In this document: in pieces, positions 17,513 through 23,034 of the stretch
Layout of the letters: each line of letters begins with the position of its first letter
Position numbering within the stretch: position 1 is the stretch's first letter
Source of the DNA: Bacillota bacterium
GTDB taxonomy: Bacteria; Bacillota_A; Clostridia; DSM-8532
Reading direction: 5' to 3'
DNA length: 23,034 nt
NCBI GenBank assembly: GCA_023424865.1
Contig: JAFADM010000493.1
Coordinates: forward strand, 1-23,034
Translations under genes and position numbers: made by a program
Notes under the pieces: generated by a model
What the model saw: only the letters and a program-made list of their open reading frames with translations
Told to the model about the DNA's origin: nothing
Databases searched by the model: none

Positions 17513-19918
17513 ATGAAGCGCTTGAGCAGTATGAAACTCAGCCGAAAGCTCTTTCTTGGCTTTGCGGTTATTATTCTTCTGATGATAACACTGTTAGGGT
17601 ATACCTACTTCAATTATATAAAACAGGTGGAAGCCGTTGAGCTCAACCTCCATACCTATGAGGTCATGCGGGAAGCAGACGGGATTACCGCAAGCATGCT
17701 GGAAATGGAAAGCAGCGCAAGAGGCTACGCCCTGTCGGGAAAGGAAAGCTTCCTGGAGCCTTATTATGAGGGGAAGGCGGCTTACGAGACACATCTTAAA
17801 GTCATTCGAACGCTGACTGTCGATAATGCTATACAGCAGGAACGCCTCGACCGGATAGAGCTGCGTTACGAAACCTGGTATGAATGGGAAAACACTCAGA
17901 TTATCGAGGGACGCAAGCAAGTTAATGATAATCTGATTGAAATAGATGAAATTACATACCGGGTACAAACGGATAAAGGCAAAAATGAAATGGACAGCAT
18001 CCGTCAGATTCTGAAGGAAATGATACAGGAGGAACAGCTTCTGTTGAATGTCCGAAATCAGGAGCTTATTTTTACGGAAAGCCGTACCGGGTACATTATT
18101 TCTCTGGGCGGACTGGCAGCCGTTCTTGGCGGAATTGTCATAGCGCTTTTTACTGCCCACACCGTATCGATGCCTGTCAGGCTCTTAATTCAATCTGCCG
18201 AAAACATTACGGCCGAGAATTATCAGGAACCCATTCGGATGGAGGCGGATAAGGAGCTTAACCTTCTCATTGGGCATTTTAACTGCATGCAGGCCGCCAT
18301 ACAGAGCAGGGAAGAAGAATTAAAGAAGAAAAACGATGCCCTCAAGGAGCAAATGGGGGCTGCAAAGGAAGCAAACAGGCTTAAAAGTCAATTTCTTGCC
18401 AATATGTCCCATGAGCTCAGGACACCCTTGAACTCTATTATAGGTTTTACGACAAGGGTTCTGAAAAAAAGCGGCGACATGCTGCCCACCCAGCAAAGGG
18501 AGAATTTGGATATTGTTAAGAGCGAGGCTTTGCATTTGCTGGCTGTTATTAATGATTTGCTGGATTACTCAAAGATAGAAGCGGGGAAAATGGAGGTTCA
18601 TGCGGAATGCTTCGATATAAAAGAGGTTCTCAATGAAGTAACCGGAATGATGAGCCCTCTGTGGTCCGAGAAGGGGCTTTTATTTGAGTGCCGCTTATTG
18701 GATCCTGACAATGTCTCCGTTTATAACGACCGTTTAAAAATCAAGCAGGTGCTCATTAATCTTCTGAGCAATGCCTATAAGTATTCGGAGCATGGCCGGG
18801 TGTGCCTGTCGGTGGACTTCAAGGAGGATCGTTATGTTTTTCAGGTTCGGGATGAGGGGGTAGGGATCGCCGGTGAGAACCTGAATAAAATTTTTGACGA
18901 GTTTCGTCAGGTTGACGGTACCTATACCCGTAAGGTAGGCGGAACAGGTCTGGGCCTTTCCATAACCAAAAAGCTGGTGGAGCTCATGGGCGGCACCATT
19001 TCAGTGGAAAGCGAGATTGGAAAAGGGAGCTGCTTCACTGTGAGCCTTCCTGCATCCATCGGGATGGAGCTCCAGGCTGCGTGCAGCACAAACGTAGGCT
19101 TTTCCGCCGGTTCTGCGCCGTCCCCTTTCTCTGCCGGCAGAATTGTCTGTGTGGATGATGACAGCAATGTCCAGAAGCTCTACCGTCAATATCTGGGTGA
19201 ACATCATTTTGAAATGATTTCTCTGGATGGGAGCGAAGATGTGGTCAACAGTATTATGGAGCTACAGCCGGATTTAATTATTTTGGATATTATGCTGCCC
19301 AATAAGGACGGATGGCAAATTCTTTTTGAGCTTAAAAACCATGCAATGACGAGAAAAATACCTGTTATTATGGCTTCCGTTCTCAGTGAAAAAAATCTGG
19401 CTTATCGAATGAAGGCGGATGATTACCTTATTAAACCCGTCGCCCAGGAGGAGCTTTATGAAGCCATCAGCCGCACTATCGCCAAAAAAAATGGCATCGA
19501 GGTGCTGATAGCGGACGATGATGAGAATTTCGTCCACCTGGTAGGGCAATACTTGAAGGAGGAAGGGATTTCCTTCGATTTTGTGTCGGACGGTGAGGCT
19601 GTTCTGGGTAAAATGCTTGCCAATAAACCGGATATAGTGATTCTGGACATTATGATGCCTAAAAAGGATGGGTTTTCTGTTATTGAGGAAATACGAAACA
19701 GGGAGGAGATAAAGGATACAGCAGTTATTGTGGTTACGTCCAAGGATTTAACTTTAAAGGAAAAGGAAGAGCTGCAGAAGCGTTCTGACATGATAATACA
19801 AAAATCCGGCTCTTTAATTGAAAATGTCATGGGCACGCTTGTAAAAAAGGTTAAAGCTTCTATGGAGACAGCGTTGAATGCAGGTGAAAGAGATAGAGAC
19901 AAAGACCAGAGCATTTAA
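17513..19918 (+). CDS. CHASE3 hybrid sensor histidine kinase with two receiver domains
   Basis: An 801-residue membrane-bound phosphorelay kinase. The ATG at 17513 was chosen over a GTG at 17501 because GGAGG (17503-17507) lies five bases before it. Order of parts: membrane helix 1 (about 13-33); CHASE3 extracytoplasmic sensor (about 38-180, with [15 protein letters not shown]); helix 2 (about 192-215); HAMP; coiled coil; HisKA with [16 protein letters not shown] and H300; ATPase with [16 protein letters not shown] and GGTGLGLSI; then receiver 1 (phospho-acceptor D592 in [11 protein letters not shown]) and receiver 2 (D712 in [11 protein letters not shown]). Both receivers keep the acidic pair and the conserved lysine, so both look active. 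No histidine phosphotransfer domain is present. The following gene encodes a receiver-GGDEF protein, a plausible downstream target. Confidence 0.94.
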   Translation: MKRLSSMKLSRKLFLGFAVIILLMITLLGYTYFNYIKQVEAVELNLHTYEVMREADGITASMLEMESSARGYALSGKESFLEPYYEGKAAYETHLKVIRTLTVDNAIQQERLDRIELRYETWYEWENTQIIEGRKQVNDNLIEIDEITYRVQTDKGKNEMDSIRQILKEMIQEEQLLLNVRNQELIFTESRTGYIISLGGLAAVLGGIVIALFTAHTVSMPVRLLIQSAENITAENYQEPIRMEADKELNLLIGHFNCMQAAIQSREEELKKKNDALKEQMGAAKEANRLKSQFLANMSHELRTPLNSIIGFTTRVLKKSGDMLPTQQRENLDIVKSEALHLLAVINDLLDYSKIEAGKMEVHAECFDIKEVLNEVTGMMSPLWSEKGLLFECRLLDPDNVSVYNDRLKIKQVLINLLSNAYKYSEHGRVCLSVDFKEDRYVFQVRDEGVGIAGENLNKIFDEFRQVDGTYTRKVGGTGLGLSITKKLVELMGGTISVESEIGKGSCFTVSLPASIGMELQAACSTNVGFSAGSAPSPFSAGRIVCVDDDSNVQKLYRQYLGEHHFEMISLDGSEDVVNSIMELQPDLIILDIMLPNKDGWQILFELKNHAMTRKIPVIMASVLSEKNLAYRMKADDYLIKPVAQEELYEAISRTIAKKNGIEVLIADDDENFVHLVGQYLKEEGISFDFVSDGEAVLGKMLANKPDIVILDIMMPKKDGFSVIEEIRNREEIKDTAVIVVTSKDLTLKEKEELQKRSDMIIQKSGSLIENVMGTLVKKVKASMETALNAGERDRDKDQSI

Positions 19919-19949
19919 GTCGAGACCGAGGTAGGGGAGAAAGATAGAA

Positions 19950-20861
19950 ATGAAAGAAAGAGTTTTAATAGCAGATGATAATCAAAACAATTTAAAGCTC
20001 ATTAAGGAGATACTCGAGGATGAGGGCTATACCACTATGACAGCAAGCGACGGAAGCACTGCCATGCAAATGGTACAGGAATTCAAGCCTCATGTGCTTC
20101 TTCTGGATATCATGATGCCGGATATGGATGGGTTCCAGGTATGTGAAGCCCTGAAGAAAGAACCTGAAACCAAGGATATTCCCATCATTATGGTAACTGC
20201 AAAAACAGGCGGCTGTGATCTCAAGCGTGCTTTTGAATTAGGTGCTTTTGATTACATTAAAAAACCCATAGACGAGATGGAAGTTATTGCCCGTGTTCAA
20301 TCTGCGCTGAAGTTTAAGGAGCGGGAGGACAGGCTTCGGGAGATGGCGACCACAGACGGCTTGACCGGACTTTACAATCATGCCTTAATCGTTGAGCTTT
20401 TTGAAAAGGAAGTGAGCAAGCAGGAGAGAAAAAATAGTGATCTTTCCTTTGTCATGCTGGATATTGATTATTTTAAAAAGGTCAACGACAATTACGGGCA
20501 TATTACGGGGGATTTCATTCTTAAGGAGCTTGCAGATATACTTAAATGTCTGGTAAGATGCGGGGACCTTGTAGGGCGATACGGAGGAGAGGAATTTAGC
20601 CTCATCCTTCCGGATGCTGGAGAAGAAAACGCACTGGCCCTGTGTGAGCGTATTAGGGAGAAGGTGGCAGCCCATCTCTTTACTGTTGGCAGCCAGACCC
20701 TTTCCATCACTGTGAGTATGGGGGTATACTGTAAAACCGGCGGCGATAAAACGCCAAGTCAGGATATCCTGCGGCTGGCGGATGAGGCTCTGTACAGAGC
20801 CAAGCAGAACGGACGCAACCGGGTAGAACTGGCGCCTGTCAAGGCAGGGCTTATACCTTAA
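19950..20861 (+). CDS. Receiver-GGDEF diguanylate cyclase
   Basis: A 303-residue response regulator that would make cyclic di-GMP from two GTP when phosphorylated. The receiver (about 1-120) has an acidic pair in LIADDNQNN, phospho-acceptor D53 in LLDIMMPDMDG, and the lysine in IKKPI. The GGDEF domain (about 135-295) has DGLTGLYNHALI, MLDIDYFKKVNDNYGH and the catalytic GGEEF at 212-216. The inhibitory site RCGD lies exactly five residues before it, so product feedback inhibition is expected. It is a PleD-like layout with a single receiver. GGGGAG precedes the ATG, and the gene follows the hybrid kinase by 31 bp. The stop codon lies in a perfect 20-bp tandem duplication. Confidence 0.95.
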   Translation: MKERVLIADDNQNNLKLIKEILEDEGYTTMTASDGSTAMQMVQEFKPHVLLLDIMMPDMDGFQVCEALKKEPETKDIPIIMVTAKTGGCDLKRAFELGAFDYIKKPIDEMEVIARVQSALKFKEREDRLREMATTDGLTGLYNHALIVELFEKEVSKQERKNSDLSFVMLDIDYFKKVNDNYGHITGDFILKELADILKCLVRCGDLVGRYGGEEFSLILPDAGEENALALCERIREKVAAHLFTVGSQTLSITVSMGVYCKTGGDKTPSQDILRLADEALYRAKQNGRNRVELAPVKAGLIP

Positions 20862-20880
20862 AGGCAGGGCTTATACCTTA
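20841..20880 (+). repeat. Perfect 20-bp tandem duplication over the cyclase stop codon
   Basis: AAGGCAGGGCTTATACCTTA occurs twice in a row (20841-20860 and 20861-20880). The first copy encodes the last residues KAGLIP of the cyclase and the first two bases of its stop codon; the second copy is untranslated and extends the gap to the next gene. It looks like a recent slippage or duplication event. Confidence 0.95.
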
Positions 20881-20902
20881 AAGGGGAAAGGAGGCGGGAG
20901 GT

Positions 20903-21799
20903 ATGATTATCAGTGCCAGCAGACGCACGGATATCCCTCATTATTATGGAGATTGGCTTGTCAACCGTATGAAGGAGGGTTTTACCCTTGTTCGAAATCC
21001 CATGAATCCGCGCCAGATAAGCCGAATACTGCTTGCTCCCGATAAGGTGGACGGTTTTGTTTTCTGGACAAAAAACCCGGCTCCCTTTCTGAAAAAACTG
21101 GAGGCTTTCAGGGAATACCCTTACTATTTTCAGTTTACGCTCAATGGCTATGGCAGGGGGATGGAGCCCGGAGTTCCTGAGGAAGAGGAAGGGAGTGTGG
21201 ATACCTTCCGGCGCCTATCGGATATCATTGGGCCGGATCGGATCCTTTGGCGCTATGACCCCATTCTTATCCAAAAAGATTTTAGCCTTGAGTACCACGG
21301 ACAAGCCTTTGAAAGGCTGTCCTCAAAGCTGGAAGGCTACAGCGGAAAATGTGTGATAAGCTTTGTGGATTATTATAAGGATGCGTCAAAAAGAATGCCG
21401 CTGAAATCCCTTGATGCCCGGGAGATGGATTGGATTGCCCAAACCTTCTCCCAAATTGCGAAAGACCGCCATTTCAGTCTGGAAACCTGTGCGGAACAAA
21501 TCGATTTGCAGAAATATGGCATCAAGCACGGCAAATGCGTGGATGGTTCCCTATTGAATAGCCTTTCCAGACGCAGCTTTACTGTAAAACCAGCCGCCGG
21601 CCAGCGAGGGGCCTGCGGCTGCGATCAAAGCGCGGATATTGGTGCCTACAATACTTGTCCCAGCGGTTGTCTCTACTGCTATGCCAATCATCAGAAGGTC
21701 TGGCTAAAGGAAAACCTTAATCGGTATAATCTCCAGTCCCCCCTTTTATGCGGCAGTGTGGGACCGGAGGACAGGATTACCCAGCGAAAGCAGCCTTAA
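20903..21799 (+). CDS. DUF1848 protein with a C-terminal radical-SAM-like CX3CX2C motif
   Basis: A 298-residue protein of the DUF1848 family, common in clostridia. The N-terminus MIISASRRTDIPHYYGDWL and the segments GFVFWTKNPAPF, FTLNGYG and ILWRYDPILI are typical. The C-terminal region has cysteines at 238 and 240 (ACGCD), then CPSGCLYCYANH with C252, C256 and C259 in the CX3CX2C spacing that binds the [4Fe-4S] cluster in radical SAM enzymes. In most such enzymes this motif is near the N-terminus of the barrel, so its place at the end is notable. AAAGGAGG and GGGAGG precede the start. It is the last gene of the long plus-strand run, 41 bp after the cyclase. Substrate and reaction are unknown. 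Confidence 0.9.
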   Translation: MIISASRRTDIPHYYGDWLVNRMKEGFTLVRNPMNPRQISRILLAPDKVDGFVFWTKNPAPFLKKLEAFREYPYYFQFTLNGYGRGMEPGVPEEEEGSVDTFRRLSDIIGPDRILWRYDPILIQKDFSLEYHGQAFERLSSKLEGYSGKCVISFVDYYKDASKRMPLKSLDAREMDWIAQTFSQIAKDRHFSLETCAEQIDLQKYGIKHGKCVDGSLLNSLSRRSFTVKPAAGQRGACGCDQSADIGAYNTCPSGCLYCYANHQKVWLKENLNRYNLQSPLLCGSVGPEDRITQRKQP

Positions 21800-21805
21800 C
21801 CACGG

Positions 21806-21841
21806 GGCTTTCCTTGTATCTGCGGGCTTAATAGGAAAGCC
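21806..21841. terminator. Hairpin between convergent genes
   Basis: GGCTTTCCT (21806-21814) pairs perfectly with AGGAAAGCC (21833-21841) around an 18-nt loop, directly after the DUF1848 gene and two bases from the end of the convergent glycosylase gene. It may stop transcripts from both sides, but neither strand has a long T run, so efficiency is uncertain. Confidence 0.5.
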
Positions 21842-21842
21842 T

Positions 21843-22673
21843 TCAGGCCGTTAGAGGCTGGCATGAGGGACAGAAATAAATATTTCCCCCTAAAAAGGCC
21901 TGGCGGACAATGCTGTCGCCGCAAACGGGACAGGGCTCCTTAAGGGTTTTGGAAGAGAGGTGGGTTTTATATCCCCCGCTGGAACCGAAAAGATCCTTTT
22001 CCGTATCCCTTCCGCCCTTGGAGGTCATTTCAAAAAGCGTATGCTTTACGCTTTCAAATAATTTTTCTTTTTTGGCATCATTCAAAGTACTAATCTTGCT
22101 TTTGGGATGAATCTGAGCTCTAAAAAGAATATCCTGCAAAACCCCGTTGCCCAGTCCGGGAACACGCTGTTCTGTGGCCAGAAAGGCCTTTACGCTGAGA
22201 GTATTCTTTGCAGATGAAAAGAGTGTGTCAAAGTAGCTTTCGTTAAAGTCGGCAGACAGGGGAGAGGGTTTTTCCTTAGCCACATGGTAATAAAAGTTGT
22301 CATTTTGGCCGTCAAGAAAAGCCGATAATCCTCCATACATCTGTACGGAGCATACGATGGAAGAAAAATCGTCAAATTCAATTCGGAGCTGATGCTTTTC
22401 AGGAAGGGTATCCTCCTCGCTGAAGTAGCGGATATTTACACCGTCGCCGAAAACAATGCGGGCATTGTCTGCATAGAGTTCGATTTGTCCTCCTATGGGG
22501 ACGGCCTGGGAAAAGGTCTTTCCACTGAGCAAGGAATGATAATTGGCAGGATCATCAAAAAAGAATGCAAATTTGTGGGGGGAATGGTTGGGATACACAT
22601 TCTGGATGGTTTTGCCGGCCACTATGCGGTTCAACTGTTCCGAAACAACCCGGCTCTCTGGTATTTCGAGCAT
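21843..22673 (-). CDS. Fpg/Nei-family DNA glycosylase homologue
   Basis: Base-excision repair glycosylase/AP lyase homologue of 276 residues, the normal length. The helix-two-turn-helix region has VPGLGNGVLQDILFRAQIHP. The C-terminal zinc finger is complete: CPVC, 16 residues, CPSC. The beta-strand core includes GGQIELYADNARIVFGDG. The N-terminus is MLEIPESR where classical members have MPELPEVE: E3, P5 and E6 are kept, but the proline at position 2, the Schiff-base nucleophile, is leucine. The start is well fixed by GGAG eight bases upstream. Some Firmicute homologues annotated as endonuclease VIII have similar N-termini, from memory, so this may be a subfamily. Catalytic activity is therefore uncertain. 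Confidence 0.9.
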   Translation of the reverse strand: MLEIPESRVVSEQLNRIVAGKTIQNVYPNHSPHKFAFFFDDPANYHSLLSGKTFSQAVPIGGQIELYADNARIVFGDGVNIRYFSEEDTLPEKHQLRIEFDDFSSIVCSVQMYGGLSAFLDGQNDNFYYHVAKEKPSPLSADFNESYFDTLFSSAKNTLSVKAFLATEQRVPGLGNGVLQDILFRAQIHPKSKISTLNDAKKEKLFESVKHTLFEMTSKGGRDTEKDLFGSSGGYKTHLSSKTLKEPCPVCGDSIVRQAFLGGNIYFCPSCQPLTA

Positions 22674-22762
22674 ATGATCATCTCCAGACTTTTTTCTTCC
22701 ATCATAGCATTAAAACTTGACATCAGGTTGTCCAATTTAAAAAAATTATTACTTTAATTGAC

Positions 22763-22830
22763 AGCCACTTGCGTAAGCAAATCTGGCTAAAAGGAAGGGG
22801 GCTCGATGCCCACCTTCCTTTTGATTTTAT
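22763..22830 (+). ncRNA. Hairpin-plus-terminator element, copy 2
   Basis: Same design as 11838-11904. The first 20 bases are identical, including the TTGC-GTAA-GCAA tetraloop hairpin. The outer pairing is AGCC/GGCT here, where copy 1 has a G-U pair, so the change keeps the pairing. The terminator stem differs in sequence but not in role: AAGGAAGG-GGGC / GCCC-A-CCTTCCTT (22791-22820) followed by TTGATTTTATT. There is no plus-strand gene upstream that would need a terminator, which favours a short independent RNA or a leader element for the ohrR-like gene. A TTGACA box lies at 22717-22722 but without a clear -10. Confidence 0.5.
22791..22826 (+). terminator. Rho-independent terminator within copy 2 element
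   Basis: A 12-bp stem with one bulged A and a TCGAT loop is followed by TTGATTTT on the plus strand. It would end a transcript that begins in the short gap after the divergent glycosylase gene. Confidence 0.75.
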
Positions 22831-22895
22831 TCGGAAGATCAACCGATTACAGGAGGCATTTTCGTATTCCGGGGTGTGACCCCATGGCATATCCC

Positions 22896-22924
22896 TTGAC
22901 AAAATGTCTTTGATGGCTTAATAA
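22896..22924 (+). promoter_or_regulatory. Promoter of the ohrR-like gene
   Basis: TTGACA (22896-22901), a 17-bp spacer and TAATAA (22919-22924). The start of transcription would fall inside the inverted repeat that follows. Confidence 0.65.
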
Positions 22925-22942
22925 TTAATTGAGACAAATTAA
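22925..22942. promoter_or_regulatory. Inverted repeat, candidate OhrR-type operator
   Basis: TTAATT (22925-22930) and AATTAA (22937-22942) flank six bases immediately after the -10 box. The neighbouring ACAAATTAAATTT resembles the AATTAAATT-rich core of known OhrR boxes, so self-repression is plausible. Confidence 0.45.
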
Positions 22943-22978
22943 ATTTTTCATAACTATTTATAAAGGACGGAATGCTTT

Positions 22979-23034
22979 TTGAACGACAAAGAAAAAGACT
23001 ATAGCCCATTAAAATTGGAAAATCAGCTTTGCTT
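22979..23034 (+). CDS. ohrR: OhrR-like MarR-family peroxide sensor, 5' end only
   Basis: Only the first 18 codons are in the window. The product starts MNDKEKDYSPLKLENQLC, and KLENQLC is the hallmark of OhrR, where the cysteine is the peroxide-sensing residue (C15 in Bacillus subtilis, here C18). Translation would begin at TTG (22979): AAAGGACGG lies eight bases upstream, and the nearby ATG at 22972 runs into a stop after ten codons in another frame. In the family the protein represses a peroxiredoxin-like organic hydroperoxide reductase gene (ohrA) and its own gene until the cysteine is oxidised. The assignment rests on a short but distinctive match. Confidence 0.75.
   Translation, partial: MNDKEKDYSPLKLENQLC

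Overview
The window looks like a chromosomal segment of an anaerobic, polysaccharide-using Firmicute, most likely a clostridium. The indicators are moderately AT-rich DNA, strong purine-rich ribosome binding sites, TTGACA/TATAAT-type promoters, a two-subunit ferredoxin-dependent 2-oxoacid oxidoreductase, a YesN/YesM two-component pair beside an LplB/LplC-type sugar transporter, and Firmicute families such as TmrB, YtxH, DUF1848 and OhrR. The species cannot be named from the sequence. No tRNA, rRNA, insertion sequence, CRISPR array or phage gene was recognised.

Layout. (1) 2-445: the 3' part of a TmrB-like ATP-binding protein gene, cut by the left edge. (2) 716-2511: an intracellular GH51 alpha-L-arabinofuranosidase gene with its own promoter, a perfect 16-bp operator-like palindrome at the expected transcription start, and a strong palindromic terminator. 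(3) 2647-7969 (minus strand): a CUT1-type ABC sugar importer operon of two permeases and two tandem, paralogous DUF3502 substrate-binding lipoproteins, with a large hairpin between the two lipoprotein genes. (4) 8248-11636 (plus strand, divergent): an AraC-type response regulator and its sensor kinase. The divergent region carries 11-bp direct repeats just upstream of a weak promoter facing the transporter, a plausible binding site for the regulator. (5) 11637-13165: a spacer with two repeat-type terminator elements, a membrane-anchored BsuPI-domain protein, and a mostly non-coding stretch that ends in a strong terminator. (6) 13166-13570: a DUF1801 protein. (7) 13589-21799: a long apparent operon of korA, korB, a YtxH protein, a YihY/BrkB membrane protein, a CHASE3 hybrid histidine kinase with two receivers, a REC-GGDEF diguanylate cyclase and a DUF1848 protein with a C-terminal radical-SAM-like cysteine motif. 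(8) 21843-22673 (minus): an Fpg/Nei-type DNA glycosylase with leucine where the catalytic proline normally sits. (9) The right edge holds the start of an ohrR-like MarR peroxide-sensor gene.

How it works together. Regions 2-4 read as a pentose-oligosaccharide module: the kinase-regulator pair senses a sugar and switches on the importer, and the arabinofuranosidase trims imported arabino-oligosaccharides in the cytoplasm. The arabinose link is an inference from gene proximity. Region 7 couples a ferredoxin-linked 2-oxoacid enzyme with envelope proteins and a phosphorelay/c-di-GMP output. The co-transcription is suggested by spacing; a functional link is not shown.

No wholly new system is evident. 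The most unusual items are the two families of dispersed intergenic terminator-like elements (one exact 50-bp repeat, and one hairpin with a GNRA tetraloop plus terminator that shows compensating base changes), the Pro-to-Leu change in the glycosylase, and the kor-signalling gene cluster.
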